DNA of 64,000 bases from Sphingomonas sp. S2M10 (GTDB taxonomy: Bacteria; Pseudomonadota; Alphaproteobacteria; Sphingomonadales; Sphingomonadaceae): positions 496,001 through 560,000 of the forward strand of contig NZ_JAAILI010000008.1 in NCBI RefSeq assembly GCF_012650175.1, in the 5' to 3' direction. Numbering within the stretch: position 1 is the first letter of the stretch; the number at the start of each line of letters is the position of its first letter. Shown here piece by piece: positions 1 to 7,831 of this stretch. Below the pieces are notes generated by a model. The model was not told where the DNA came from. It searched no databases and saw only the letters and a program-made list of their open reading frames with translations. A program made the translations under genes and the position numbers.

Positions 1-110
1 TGTTCTCGAAGGATCAGATCGAGGCCTATATCGAGATTAAGCGCGGCGAAGTCGCGCGCTGGGAAATGACCCCCAGCCCGGTCGAGTACGACATGTATTA
101 TTCGAGCTGA
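1..110 (+). CDS. glnA: Glutamine synthetase, C-terminal end (partial)
   Basis: Only the last 35 residues are inside the window, reading in from base 3 and ending at a TGA at 108-110. The tail ends in VEYDMYYSS, the counterpart of the VEFxLYY ending of type I glutamine synthetases, preceded by a stretch rich in E, I and K. The enzyme makes glutamine from glutamate, ammonia and ATP and would be cytoplasmic. The identification rests on the C-terminus alone, but that ending is distinctive. A strong terminator follows 23 bases later. Confidence 0.85.
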   Translation, partial: FSKDQIEAYIEIKRGEVARWEMTPSPVEYDMYYSS

Positions 111-133
111 TCCCAGAAGGATCCGCTGAAGAA

Positions 134-167
134 GGGGCGCCCGGAGCGATCCGGGCGCCCCTTTTTT
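134..167 (+). terminator. Rho-independent terminator after glnA
   Basis: A perfect 12-bp stem (134-145 pairing with 150-161) closes the tetraloop gcga and is followed by six T at 162-167. This is a textbook intrinsic terminator and should end the glnA transcript. Confidence 0.92.
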
Positions 168-419
168 GCGTCTGCCGGATCAGGTGCAACGAGCGCTTCG
201 CAAGCCCGATGTCGGAGATCGCCGATAGGCCCGAAACGGTGGATTTCCGAAAAAAGCGACATTCCACAATTCAGTGCCTTAGCGGCGCAAGTGCCGGAAT
301 AATATCCGGTCCGAACCTAGCAGCGTCTATCTCTGCCAGAATAGGTAGCAACCCCCTTGCAACTCGCATATCTTCACGCGGGGGCAATTGAACAACATAG
401 CTATATCTGGAGAGACCTG
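168..419 (+). other. Intergenic region upstream of the PEP-CTERM gene
   Basis: About 250 bases without a convincing gene. Short open frames exist on both strands but have no recognisable protein character. It must hold the promoter of the gene starting at 420. A purine-rich stretch, TGGAGAGA at 408-415, lies at ribosome-binding distance. I see no clear sigma-70 boxes. Confidence 0.5.
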
Positions 420-1625
420 ATGCGGCATTGGAAATGCGCATGGATCGCACCTGCGCTCGTGATGGTGTCCACCCCGTTCGCCGCGCGAGCGGACACCTGC
501 ATCGGCAATTGCGGCACCGCCAGCACGGCGGACGGCGCCGTCACCGCCCCGCCGGGGGGCGCGACCAGCTGGAACTGGATCTCCACCTATCTCGGGCAGC
601 AGGGCGCGGCGAAGATCACCGGCTACAGCAGCGATGCCACCAACGGTTCCGAACTACGCTCCTCGGCCTTCGCCGCGCGGGTCGGCGACAAGGTGTCCTT
701 CTACTTCAACTATGTCACCTCGGACGGAGGAGGCTTCGCCGACTATGCCTTCGCGCAACTGCTGACCGCGGGTGCCGCCGACGACAGTCAGGCGATCAAC
801 CTGTTCACCGCCCGCACCAAGCCCAGCGGCACGATCGTGCCCGGGCAGAGCATGCCGGCGGTGAATGCGGTGCTCACGCCTTCGGTGGTGCCGATCATCA
901 GCGGCGGGCCGGTCTGGGCCCCGCTCGGTCCCAGCAGCGGCGACTGCTATGACGTCGGCTGCGGCTATACCGGCTGGATCAAGTCCGAATACACCATCAC
1001 TGCTGCCGGCAACTACCAGCTGCGTTTCGGCGCCGCGAACTGGGGCGACGATTCGTTCGACAGCGGCATGGCGTTCACCGGCGTGTTCGTGAACGGCACG
1101 CAGACCGGCAGTTCGCCATCGAATCCATTCCAGCCGAGTGCGCCGCAGAACCCGGTGACCAAGGCCTTCACCTTCGATTTCGTCGCAACTCCCGCCACGC
1201 CGATCTTCATCGATCCGGACTATGCGACCGGCTATATCTACAATGTTCTCTCCGGGCCGAACATCACCAGCGCGCTGTTTCCCACCGTTCCAGGCGATGT
1301 GGACGGCTATGACGTCTACGGGCTGGACGACGTGCTGCTGGCGCACGGCGTGTACAGCTTCGATTTCACGAGCCTGTTCGCGGGCGGCGTCACGGGGTTC
1401 AAGCTGAAGGACATCGACCTGACCGCAGCGCTCGACCCCACCGACAGCGGCGCCTTCGTCACCGGCCTCACCTTCATCGCCGGGGGCGCCGTTACGATGA
1501 CGCAGACACCGATCGTCACCACCACCGGCGTACCCGAACCCGCAGCCTGGGCGACGATGATTCTGGGCCTCGGGCTGGCCGGCCATGGCTTGCGGCGGCG
1601 GCGCCCGCGACCCGCGACGGCGTGA
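420..1625 (+). CDS. PEPxxWA-CTERM sorting domain protein, secreted
   Basis: A 401-residue exported protein. The start at 420 puts a typical signal peptide (charged MRHWK, hydrophobic core, cleavage near AARA-DT) at the N-terminus; an in-frame ATG at 357 would add 21 residues with no signal character. The C-terminus carries VPEPAAWATMILG, a hydrophobic span and then a cluster of Arg. This is the tripartite PEP-CTERM signal, in the PEPxxWA form common in sphingomonads. By family knowledge the tail is recognised by an exosortase, processed, and the protein is sent to the envelope or extracellular matrix. The middle is low in Lys and rich in Gly, Thr and Ser, with two Cys near the mature N-terminus (DTCIGNCG). 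The function of the body is unknown. Exosortase-associated glycosylation genes lie 6 kb downstream. Confidence 0.85.
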   Translation: MRHWKCAWIAPALVMVSTPFAARADTCIGNCGTASTADGAVTAPPGGATSWNWISTYLGQQGAAKITGYSSDATNGSELRSSAFAARVGDKVSFYFNYVTSDGGGFADYAFAQLLTAGAADDSQAINLFTARTKPSGTIVPGQSMPAVNAVLTPSVVPIISGGPVWAPLGPSSGDCYDVGCGYTGWIKSEYTITAAGNYQLRFGAANWGDDSFDSGMAFTGVFVNGTQTGSSPSNPFQPSAPQNPVTKAFTFDFVATPATPIFIDPDYATGYIYNVLSGPNITSALFPTVPGDVDGYDVYGLDDVLLAHGVYSFDFTSLFAGGVTGFKLKDIDLTAALDPTDSGAFVTGLTFIAGGAVTMTQTPIVTTTGVPEPAAWATMILGLGLAGHGLRRRRPRPATA

Positions 1626-1636
1626 TCGCGGCGCAT

Positions 1637-1666
1637 CGATCGGGGCAGGTGCCCCTGTCCCGATCG
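1637..1666. terminator. Stem-loop after the PEP-CTERM gene
   Basis: A 13-bp stem with one G-T pair (1637-1649 with 1654-1666) closes the loop tgcc, 12 bases after the stop codon. No T-run follows, so it may be a weak terminator or an mRNA 3'-end stabiliser. Confidence 0.5.
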
Positions 1667-1750
1667 GGCAGCCCGCGCGGGTGCCGGAAGAATTGAGTCG
1701 TACCCTTCAGCGTGGTAGCGGGATAGATCACTTCGAGGACATTCCGATCC

Positions 1751-3778
1751 ATGCGTCTCCCGCGTATCGCAGCGCTGCTGCTCGGCACTTCCCTGCTCGC
1801 TTCCCCCGCTCTCGCCCAAACCGCCGCCACGGCCAAATACGGCAATTGGGGCGTCGACCTCACCACCATGGATCGCAGCGTGAAGCCGGGCGACGACTTC
1901 TACGTCTTCGCACTCGGCAGCTGGCTGCGCGATGCGCCGATCGCGCCGGACAAGGCCCGGATCGGCTATAATTACGACCTGCCGGACGAGACTGAGATCG
2001 AGGTGCGCAAGCTGATCGAGGATGCCGGCACCGCGCCGAGCGACCCGGTGCTTCGTCAGGTCGCCACCTACTATCATGCCTTCCTGGACGAGGCCGGAAT
2101 CGAGGCGCGCGGCACCGCCCCGCTCAAGCCCTATCTCGCACGGATCGATGCGGTACAGGACCGCCACGCACTCGCGCTGCTGATGGCCGATCACGGCTAT
2201 GCCAGCCCGATCGGCATCGGCATCTCCGCCGATGAGAAGGACCCGACCCGCTACACGGTGATGGCGGGTCAGGCGGGCCTCGGCCTGCCGAGCCGCGACT
2301 ATTACCTGTTGCCGGGCGAGAAATACGAGACGATCCGCAAGGCCTATCGCGCCTATATCGTCAAGATTCAGCAGCTGGCCGGCATTTCCGATGCCGAGGC
2401 CAAGGCGGATGCGATCCTGGCGCTGGAAACCAGCCTCGCCAAAGACCAGTGGACGCCCGAGGCGCGCCGCGATCCGCAGAAGACCTACAACCCCATGGAT
2501 CGCGCCCAGCTCGCCAAGCTGGCGCCCGAGTTCGACTGGAACGCAGTGCTCGCGCATCAGGGGCTGGGCAAGATGCCGACCGTGGTGGTGCGCGAAACCA
2601 CCGCCGTCTCCGCCGCCGCCAAGCGGCTGGGCGACGTGCCGCTCGCAACCTGGAAGGATTGGCTGCGCTTCCGCTTCATCAGCGACCATGCGTCCTTCCT
2701 GCCCAAGGCGTTCGACGCCGCGCAGTTCGATTTCTACAGCCGCACGCTCCGCGACGTCCAGGCGCAGTCGGAGCGCTGGAAGCGCGGCGTGCGGCTGGTG
2801 AACGGCGCGCTGGGCGAGGCGATCGGGAAAATTTACGCCGAGCGCCATTGGGGCCCGGCTGCCGAGGCGCTGTCGAAGGAACTCGTCGAGGATCTCCGCG
2901 CCGCCTATGCCGACAAGATCCGGGCCGCGACGTGGATGGACGCGCCGACCCGCAAGGAAGCACTGGCCAAGCTGGCCGCGTTCGACCCGCGCATCGGCCA
3001 TCCAGACAAATATATCGACTATGCGGCGATGCCGGTGAGTGCGACCGATCCGCTCGCCAACGATCTCGCCTCGGACAGGTTCGAGTGGAATCTGGAGTTG
3101 TCCCGCCTCGGCAAGCCGGTAGATCGCACCTTGTGGGCGATGACTCCGCAGACGGTAAACGCCTATTACGACCCGGTGATGAACCAGGTGACCTTCCCGG
3201 CCGCCCAGCTCCAGCCACCCTTCTTCGATCCCGCCGCTGATCCGGCGGTTAACTACGGTGAGACGGGTGCTACGATCGGCCACGAAATGGGTCATGGCTT
3301 CGACGATGAGGGCCGCCAGTTCGATGCCAGCGGCAAGCTGCGCGACTGGTGGACGCCGCAGGCGGCCGAACGCTACACCGCGCACGCCCAGGCGCTGGTC
3401 AAGCAGTTCGACGCCTATGAGCCGATCCCCGGCGTCCACATCAAGGGCCAGCTGACGCTGGGCGAGAACCTCGCCGATCTCGGCGGGCTGGAAGTCGCCT
3501 ATGCCGCCTATCGCCGCTATGTCGCCCGCCATGGCGAGCCCAAGGTGCTGGACGGCCTGACCGGCGACCAGCGATTCTTCCTTGCCTATGCCGCCAGCTG
3601 GCAGGGCAAGGCGCGCGAGGGCGCGGTGCGGGCACAGCTGCTCTCCGATCCGCACAGCCCCGACAAGTATCGGGTGAACGGCATCGTCCGGAACATGGAC
3701 GAATGGTACCAGGCGTTCGGCGTGAAGCCGGGCGACGCGCTGTACCTGGCGCCCGAAGCGCGGGTCCACGTCTGGTAA
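1751..3778 (+). CDS. M13 family zinc metallopeptidase (neprilysin/PepO type)
   Basis: A 675-residue peptidase with a signal peptide (MRLPRIAALLLGTSLLASPALAQ), so probably periplasmic or exported. M13 landmarks are all present: VNAYY near residue 460, the zinc motif HEMGH (H511, E512, H515) followed by GFDDEGR, and the third ligand in GENLADLGG (E572, with D576). Length matches the usual 650-700. Family members cleave oligopeptides of less than about 40 residues. The C-terminus ends RVHVW, keeping the terminal Trp of the family but with His where animal members have Cys. A GAGGA stretch lies before the ATG. The preceding gene is on the same strand 125 bases away, with a hairpin between, so the two are probably separate transcripts. 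Confidence 0.93.
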   Translation: MRLPRIAALLLGTSLLASPALAQTAATAKYGNWGVDLTTMDRSVKPGDDFYVFALGSWLRDAPIAPDKARIGYNYDLPDETEIEVRKLIEDAGTAPSDPVLRQVATYYHAFLDEAGIEARGTAPLKPYLARIDAVQDRHALALLMADHGYASPIGIGISADEKDPTRYTVMAGQAGLGLPSRDYYLLPGEKYETIRKAYRAYIVKIQQLAGISDAEAKADAILALETSLAKDQWTPEARRDPQKTYNPMDRAQLAKLAPEFDWNAVLAHQGLGKMPTVVVRETTAVSAAAKRLGDVPLATWKDWLRFRFISDHASFLPKAFDAAQFDFYSRTLRDVQAQSERWKRGVRLVNGALGEAIGKIYAERHWGPAAEALSKELVEDLRAAYADKIRAATWMDAPTRKEALAKLAAFDPRIGHPDKYIDYAAMPVSATDPLANDLASDRFEWNLELSRLGKPVDRTLWAMTPQTVNAYYDPVMNQVTFPAAQLQPPFFDPAADPAVNYGETGATIGHEMGHGFDDEGRQFDASGKLRDWWTPQAAERYTAHAQALVKQFDAYEPIPGVHIKGQLTLGENLADLGGLEVAYAAYRRYVARHGEPKVLDGLTGDQRFFLAYAASWQGKAREGAVRAQLLSDPHSPDKYRVNGIVRNMDEWYQAFGVKPGDALYLAPEARVHVW

Positions 3779-3786
3779 AGGGGTAG

Positions 3787-3807
3787 CCGGGGGCGCCCTG
3801 CCCCCGG
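3787..3807. terminator. Convergent hairpin between M13 peptidase and methyltransferase
   Basis: CCGGGGGC at 3787-3794 pairs with GCCCCCGG at 3800-3807 around the loop gccct. It lies between two convergent stop codons (3778 and 3811). There is no T-run on either side, so it would be a bidirectional but atypical terminator. Confidence 0.5.
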
Positions 3808-3810
3808 GCC

Positions 3811-4431
3811 TCACCCGGTGCGATAGGCGAACACGCCTGCCGGCTTGGCCGTGCCGGTTTCGGCGACGGCATCGCGCGCCAGGAGCGTCAGCCGCTCGAC
3901 CGGCAGCGGCGCCCGCCACGGATCGCCGACCAGCACCTGCAGCCCTGACGCCACGCAGCGATCAAGGAAGAGGGTGACCCGCGCCGCCACCTCGGGCGCA
4001 TAGAAGACGTCGCCGACGAGCAGCAGATCGGCGTCCGGACCCGGCCCGTTCGTCATGTCGCCCAGGATGTCGGCGATCGGCACCGCGTTCAGCGCGGCAT
4101 TGCACGCGATCGCGATCCGGGCATGGGTATCGATCTCGGAGGCGACGACCCGGGCCGCGCCCGCTCGCGCGGCGGCGATGCCGACCAGGCCAGAACCCGC
4201 GCCGAGATCGATCACCCGACGCCCCGCCACCCATGCCGGATGGTCCAGCACGTACCGGGCCAGTGCCAGCCCGCCCGCCCACCAATACGCCCAATAGGGC
4301 GCCGCATTGCCCAGCCGACCGACGCCGCTCGCCGGCCCCGCCTTGTGCATCCGCAGTTCCGGCACGCCGGGCACAGGGGTGACCGGCAGGTTCGCCCGGA
4401 TGAATGCTGCAATCTCGCTATCGTCGCTCAC
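3811..4431 (-). CDS. Class I SAM-dependent methyltransferase, ETFB-lysine methyltransferase-like
   Basis: A 206-residue cytoplasmic methyltransferase. The SAM-binding motif I is VIDLGAGSGLVGIAAARAG (about residues 73-91), followed by an acidic motif II (ASEID) and LLVGDVFY as motif IV. The stretch PYWAYWWAGGLALARYVL is typical of the METTL20/ETFB-lysine methyltransferase and PrmA-like group, which modify lysines of the electron-transfer flavoprotein or ribosomal proteins. The substrate here is an inference. Its ATG overlaps the stop of the upstream S24 repressor gene (ATGA), so the two are translationally coupled in one operon. Confidence 0.8.
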   Translation of the reverse strand: MSDDSEIAAFIRANLPVTPVPGVPELRMHKAGPASGVGRLGNAAPYWAYWWAGGLALARYVLDHPAWVAGRRVIDLGAGSGLVGIAAARAGAARVVASEIDTHARIAIACNAALNAVPIADILGDMTNGPGPDADLLLVGDVFYAPEVAARVTLFLDRCVASGLQVLVGDPWRAPLPVERLTLLARDAVAETGTAKPAGVFAYRTG

Positions 4432-5045
4432 AGGGCGCGCCCAAGCCAGGCAACGCGGCCGATCAGCTGGAAGTGCCCCGCGCGGGCCAGCCGCACCGGG
4501 TAGGCCGGATTGTCGCTCAGCAATTCGACGCCGCCGACTGCCGGGCGCAGCCGCTTGACGAGCAGCTCGCCCTCCACCCGCAGCACGAAAATGCCCCGCG
4601 CATCGATCCGGCAGCGATCGCGATCGACAAGGATCTCGTCCCCGTCATCCAGCGTCGGCGCCATCGAATCGCCCGTGACACGCACCATCGACGCCGCCTC
4701 GGGCCGCACGCCGAGCTGGCGAAGCAGCGGCGGCGGAAAGGCGAACGGCGCCTGCATCGTCTCCTCTTCCGCCCAGCCGCCCGGCCCTGCCGACGCGCGC
4801 AGATCAATGCGCGGAACGGTGACCAGCGCCGCCGGCGGGCGGCCGCCGAGCAACATCTCGTCCACCCCCAGATACTCCGCCAGCCGTGCCCGATCGCGCT
4901 CGGGCAATTCGCGGGGCGACCCGCGCATCAGATATTGCTGAAGATAAGCCGGATTGCGCCCAAGCACCCGCGACAAGGCGGCGAGCCGCAGCCCGCGCGC
5001 TGCCACCAGCTTCGCGAAATTCGCCCGTTGTACATCGGCTTCCAT
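4428..5045 (-). CDS. XRE/S24 LexA-like repressor with self-cleavage domain
   Basis: 205 residues. The N-terminal half has a helix-turn-helix (LAALSRVLGRNPAYLQQYL, about residues 21-39). The C-terminal half is an S24 peptidase domain with the catalytic Ser in VTGDSMAPT (S127) and Lys in LLVKRL (K164). An Ala-Gly pair at 86-87 (RASAGPG) is at the place where LexA-type proteins cut themselves. The start at 5045 is chosen because AGGAAAGAGGG precedes it on the minus strand; an upstream in-frame ATG at 5081 would run through the operator-like repeats. Probable role: a damage- or stress-responsive repressor, regulating its own operon and the divergent small genes. It is shorter than LexA and lacks the LexA winged helix start, so it is not the canonical LexA. 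Confidence 0.85.
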   Translation of the reverse strand: MEADVQRANFAKLVAARGLRLAALSRVLGRNPAYLQQYLMRGSPRELPERDRARLAEYLGVDEMLLGGRPPAALVTVPRIDLRASAGPGGWAEEETMQAPFAFPPPLLRQLGVRPEAASMVRVTGDSMAPTLDDGDEILVDRDRCRIDARGIFVLRVEGELLVKRLRPAVGGVELLSDNPAYPVRLARAGHFQLIGRVAWLGRAL

Positions 5046-5053
5046 ACCCTCTT

Positions 5054-5076
5054 TCCTACACTTAGGATTTTTCCTA
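5054..5076. promoter_or_regulatory. Triple half-site operator in the S24 repressor promoter
   Basis: Three alternating half-sites TCCTA (5054-5058), TAGGA (5063-5067) and TCCTA (5072-5076), each separated by exactly four bases, lie 9 bases upstream of the repressor start codon in the divergent promoter region. The regular 9-bp spacing and inverted pairing look like a dimer-binding operator for the adjacent HTH/S24 protein. The binding protein is inferred from proximity. Confidence 0.55.
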
Positions 5077-5133
5077 CGCAAGGCTCAGATGAGAACATAT
5101 CGTGATCATCCGAGTCGAAGGAGGAGCACATGG

Positions 5134-5364
5134 GTGTCCTTGCATGGAGAAATCGAGGCGTTTCTGGAGCGGACGCAAATGCCGGCGACGCGGTTCGGGC
5201 GGCTGGCGGCGAGAGACCCGCGCTTGGTCGGGGATTTGCGGCTGGGGCGCGTACCGGGGCCGGCATTGGCGGCACGGCTGCGCGCCTTCCTTGCCGCCCC
5301 GCCGGAATGGCAGCCAGGACGGCGCGGCGGCGCGATGTCGGTGCGCGGCTCGAACGCGCGCTGA
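5134..5364 (+). CDS. Small hypothetical protein beside the S24 repressor
   Basis: A 76-residue basic protein beginning MSLHGEIEAFLERTQMPATRFGRLAARDPRLV. The GTG at 5134 has a strong Shine-Dalgarno AAGGAGG at 5118-5124, nine bases upstream; an in-frame ATG at 5089 would extend it by 15 residues through the promoter. The segment EAFLERTQMPATRFGRLAA resembles a compact helix-turn-helix, so a small DNA-binding protein is possible, but I cannot assign a function. It is divergent from the S24 repressor and overlaps the next small gene by 58 bases. Confidence 0.6.
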   Translation: MSLHGEIEAFLERTQMPATRFGRLAARDPRLVGDLRLGRVPGPALAARLRAFLAAPPEWQPGRRGGAMSVRGSNAR

Positions 5365-5633
5365 TCGCCGCGGCGGCGGCGGAAGCTTGTGTGCTGCTTA
5401 TCGTCGAAGCGCGTTGGGTGCCTTGGGCGAGCGTCACCTTCAACGGTGCCCGGCACCGGCTTACGGTGCAACTGGACGAAAGCCTTGTCGCCAAGGCCTG
5501 GCTCGTCGCGCTTCCCGAACTGGAGCTGGGGATCAGCGGCCATCTTGTCGCCGACCTGCACGTCGCGACCTTCGCGGCGACGGACGGCGTGCTGTGCGCC
5601 ACGATCGAGGCGCTCACCGTCGAGGAATGCTGA
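5307..5633 (+). CDS. Hypothetical protein, 108 residues
   Basis: Unrecognised. From an ATG at 5307 the protein starts with a basic stretch (MAARTARRRDVGARLER) and continues with well-mixed sequence such as CVLLIVEARWVPWASVTFNGARHRL and LELGISGHLVADLHVATFA. The regular alternation of hydrophobic and polar residues suggests a small beta-rich fold. It is read in a different frame from the preceding small gene and overlaps its end. The start is uncertain: no good ribosome-binding site precedes 5307, and translation coupling to the upstream gene is possible. Confidence 0.55.
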   Translation: MAARTARRRDVGARLERALIAAAAAEACVLLIVEARWVPWASVTFNGARHRLTVQLDESLVAKAWLVALPELELGISGHLVADLHVATFAATDGVLCATIEALTVEEC

Positions 5634-5640
5634 TCGGCGC

Positions 5641-6363
5641 TCAGGCCTGGCGCGCCAGGCTCCGCAGCGCCGCCAGTGCATCGTCCAGGCCGCGATCGGC
5701 ACGCACCCGACCGCGTGCCTGCACCACCTGGTTTCGGCGAACCACGCCCCGCTCTAGCCGCTCGAGCAGAGCATGGACGGTGGCATCGGTTTCAGGGCGG
5801 ACGAGCCGATCGGCGGGGTCGCGGCCCGACGGCGTACGCAAGGCGGCGCTCGCCGCGCGGTCGCGGCGCGGCGGCACGGGGGGCGGCAGCGGCACGGTGG
5901 GGATCGCCATCGGATCGAAGGCGGCGAGCGGCTGATTCAGGTCCGCGGGCAGGTCGCGCTCGGCGGCGGTCGGCATCTCGACGGGAACGATGGCCCAGGC
6001 GGGGATGTCGAGTTCGTGCGCCGGGCGCAACGGCGGTCGCGGCCGCGCATCGGGATGCGCATCGGCCCGTCGGATTCGCGGCGTCGGCAATATCTCAAGG
6101 CCGGACAGCGTGGCCGGGGCGCGCGTCGATCGCCGCAACCGGTGGGCGATGCCCGCCCCCGCACCCGCACCGATGGCACCGGTAGCAATTGCGGAAACGA
6201 AACGAGGGACTCCGCCCAGCAACGCCACGGCCGTAGCGACCCAGCCCATGCCGTCGTCTGCGGAAACGATAGCCGTCAGCCCCGTCGCCGGAAGGGCGAA
6301 CGTTGCCAGAGCCGAGACACCGCCGAGGAGTACGGCGGCCAAGGGTACGAGCGGCATCTTCAT
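5641..6363 (-). CDS. Hypothetical membrane-anchored protein with cytoplasmic tail
   Basis: About 240 residues from the ATG at 6363 (MKMPLVPLAAVLLGG). Two hydrophobic segments occupy roughly residues 4-30 and 38-65, followed by a long Pro/Arg-rich region (PPLRPAHELDIP, PLPPPVPPRRDR) and a C-terminal helix with repeated Leu (TVHALLERLERGVV, LDDALAALRSLARQA). No domain is recognised. It sits just downstream of the exosortase-associated glycosyltransferase on the same strand, 34 bases after it, so it may be co-transcribed with it. Confidence 0.6.
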   Translation of the reverse strand: MKMPLVPLAAVLLGGVSALATFALPATGLTAIVSADDGMGWVATAVALLGGVPRFVSAIATGAIGAGAGAGIAHRLRRSTRAPATLSGLEILPTPRIRRADAHPDARPRPPLRPAHELDIPAWAIVPVEMPTAAERDLPADLNQPLAAFDPMAIPTVPLPPPVPPRRDRAASAALRTPSGRDPADRLVRPETDATVHALLERLERGVVRRNQVVQARGRVRADRGLDDALAALRSLARQA

Positions 6364-6397
6364 GCATTCACCCGGTACGTGTGCGACCACGTGGTTC

Positions 6398-7600
6398 TCA
6401 TGCCATCTTTATGGCAAGGTTTTCATACAAACCGTCATAGACTGCAACATTTACACGCCAGTTACGCTCTGCCTCCACATAGGCACGCGCACGCATTTTT
6501 CTTGTATTCCATTGATTTTGAACGCGAAAAAGTTTTTCGAGCGCGCTCGCCAGGGCCTGGGGATCGTCCGCCCGGAACAGGGTGCCGGTGATTCCATCGG
6601 CAATCAGCTCGCGGTGCCCGCCTACATCCGACGCGGCGACCAGGCGATTCTGCGCCATCGCCTCCAGCGGCTTGAGCGGCGTGACCAGGTCGGTCAGGCG
6701 CATCTTCTTGCGCGGATAGACCAGTACGTCGATCAGGCTGTAGTAGCGTTCCACCGCCTCATGGGGCACGCGCCCGAGGAACTGGATGCGATCACCGACC
6801 GGTGAGGCCGCGGCCTGCGCCCGCAGCGCGGGCTCCGCGGGACCGTCGCCGACGAGCAGCAGGCGCATCGTCGGCCGTGCCGCTACCAGCGCGGGCATCG
6901 CGGCGATCAGCACGTCCAGCCCTTCATAGTCGTAGAAGCTGCCGATGAAGCCGATGACGTCTGCCCCGCGCAGCCCCAGCGTTTCGGCAAGCGCGCCGTC
7001 CCGCGGCACGGGCGCGCCGAACATTCCCATGTCGACGCCGTTAGGTGATACCGCGATCTTTCCCGGATCGATTCCGCGGGCGATGAGATCGTCGCGCAGG
7101 CCCTGGCAGATCACTGCCAATGCATCGGCCTTGCGCACCGCATGGGTCTCGAGAGCGCGCGTGACACGATAGCGCAGACTGCCTTCCCGACCGGTGCCGT
7201 TGCCGACCGCCGCATCCTCCCAGAAGGCGCGAATCTCGTAGAGCAACGGAATGCCCGTCCAGCGGCGGGCGCGCAGACCCGCCAGTGCGCACAATACCGG
7301 CGAATGCGCGTGCAGCACGTCGGGACGGAATTTTCTCACCACCTGCTGAACGCGCCGGGCGAAGGCATCGATCTCGCGCCATTCGCCCACCCCAGGCAAG
7401 GCGGAGGCGATGGGCCGGGTGCGGAAGAACCGCAGGCCGTCGATCGTCTCCTCGCCCGCGAGCGCCAGACCCTGACGCGGCCCGGTCACCGCCGCCACGT
7501 CCCAGCCGCGGTCCAGCTCCGCCTTCAGGATCGCGCGGGTACGAAACGCATAGCCGCTATGGAGCGGCAAGCCGTGATCCAGAAGGTGCAGGACTCGCAT
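6398..7600 (-). CDS. Exosortase A-associated glycosyltransferase family 4 (TIGR04063 type)
   Basis: About 400 residues with a GT4 fold. The N-terminus MRVLHLLDHGLPLHSGYAFRT is the hallmark of the PEP-CTERM/exosortase A-associated glycosyltransferase family. The C-terminal domain has the nucleotide-sugar binding pattern: GFIGSFYDYEGLDVLI, LLLVGDGPAEPAL, IDVLVYPR and TPLKPLEAMAQNRLVAASDVGGHRE. It would add a sugar to a lipid-linked or surface glycan in the cytoplasm, as part of the polysaccharide that accompanies exosortase. An in-frame ATG four codons earlier (7612) is an alternative start. It is divergent from the O-ligase operon, with 81 bases between. Confidence 0.88.
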   Translation of the reverse strand: MRVLHLLDHGLPLHSGYAFRTRAILKAELDRGWDVAAVTGPRQGLALAGEETIDGLRFFRTRPIASALPGVGEWREIDAFARRVQQVVRKFRPDVLHAHSPVLCALAGLRARRWTGIPLLYEIRAFWEDAAVGNGTGREGSLRYRVTRALETHAVRKADALAVICQGLRDDLIARGIDPGKIAVSPNGVDMGMFGAPVPRDGALAETLGLRGADVIGFIGSFYDYEGLDVLIAAMPALVAARPTMRLLLVGDGPAEPALRAQAAASPVGDRIQFLGRVPHEAVERYYSLIDVLVYPRKKMRLTDLVTPLKPLEAMAQNRLVAASDVGGHRELIADGITGTLFRADDPQALASALEKLFRVQNQWNTRKMRARAYVEAERNWRVNVAVYDGLYENLAIKMA

Positions 7601-7681
7601 GGCCGCCTGCATGCCACGCCGCGCTTAACGGCACGTCAACCGCGCCTCGGCTATCAGGTTTCCGGAAGGAACTCCCGCTCG

Positions 7682-7831
7682 ATGATCGACAATCTATCGC
7701 TTGCGCTCACCCATGGGCTGATGCTGCTGGCCGCCTTCCTGCAGCTCCGCCGCCCCGATCTGGATCGCGAGCAGGCCGCACCGCCCCCCGACAGGAAGAG
7801 GCGCGCGCCCTGGGGCAAGCGCGGTGCGTGA
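7682..7831 (+). CDS. Small single-span membrane peptide of the exosortase-associated locus
   Basis: 49 residues. The N-terminal half (MIDNLSLALTHGLMLLAAFLQL) is one amphipathic-to-hydrophobic helix, and the rest is a charged Arg/Pro-rich tail. GGAAGGAAC at 7669-7677 gives a ribosome-binding site. Its last eight bases overlap the start of the O-ligase gene, so the two are translationally coupled. The coupling and plausible composition support a real gene, but no function is known. It could assist the ligase in the membrane. Confidence 0.6.
   Translation: MIDNLSLALTHGLMLLAAFLQLRRPDLDREQAAPPPDRKRRAPWGKRGA

Noticed and set aside
346..361. Sigma-54-like site before the PEP-CTERM gene (TAGCAAC-N4-TTGCA)
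   Set aside because: The -12 half is perfect, but the invariant GG of the -24 half is AG and other positions differ, so it does not meet the GG-N10-GC rule.
1316..3919. Very long open frame on the minus strand (867 codons) opposite the M13 peptidase
   Set aside because: It is antisense to a clear peptidase gene, Arg/Gly/Ala-rich, with no domain. Such long antisense frames are normal in DNA of this GC content.
4428..5045. S24 gene as canonical LexA
   Set aside because: The N-terminal half is an XRE-type HTH and not the LexA winged helix, so only the cleavage domain is shared.
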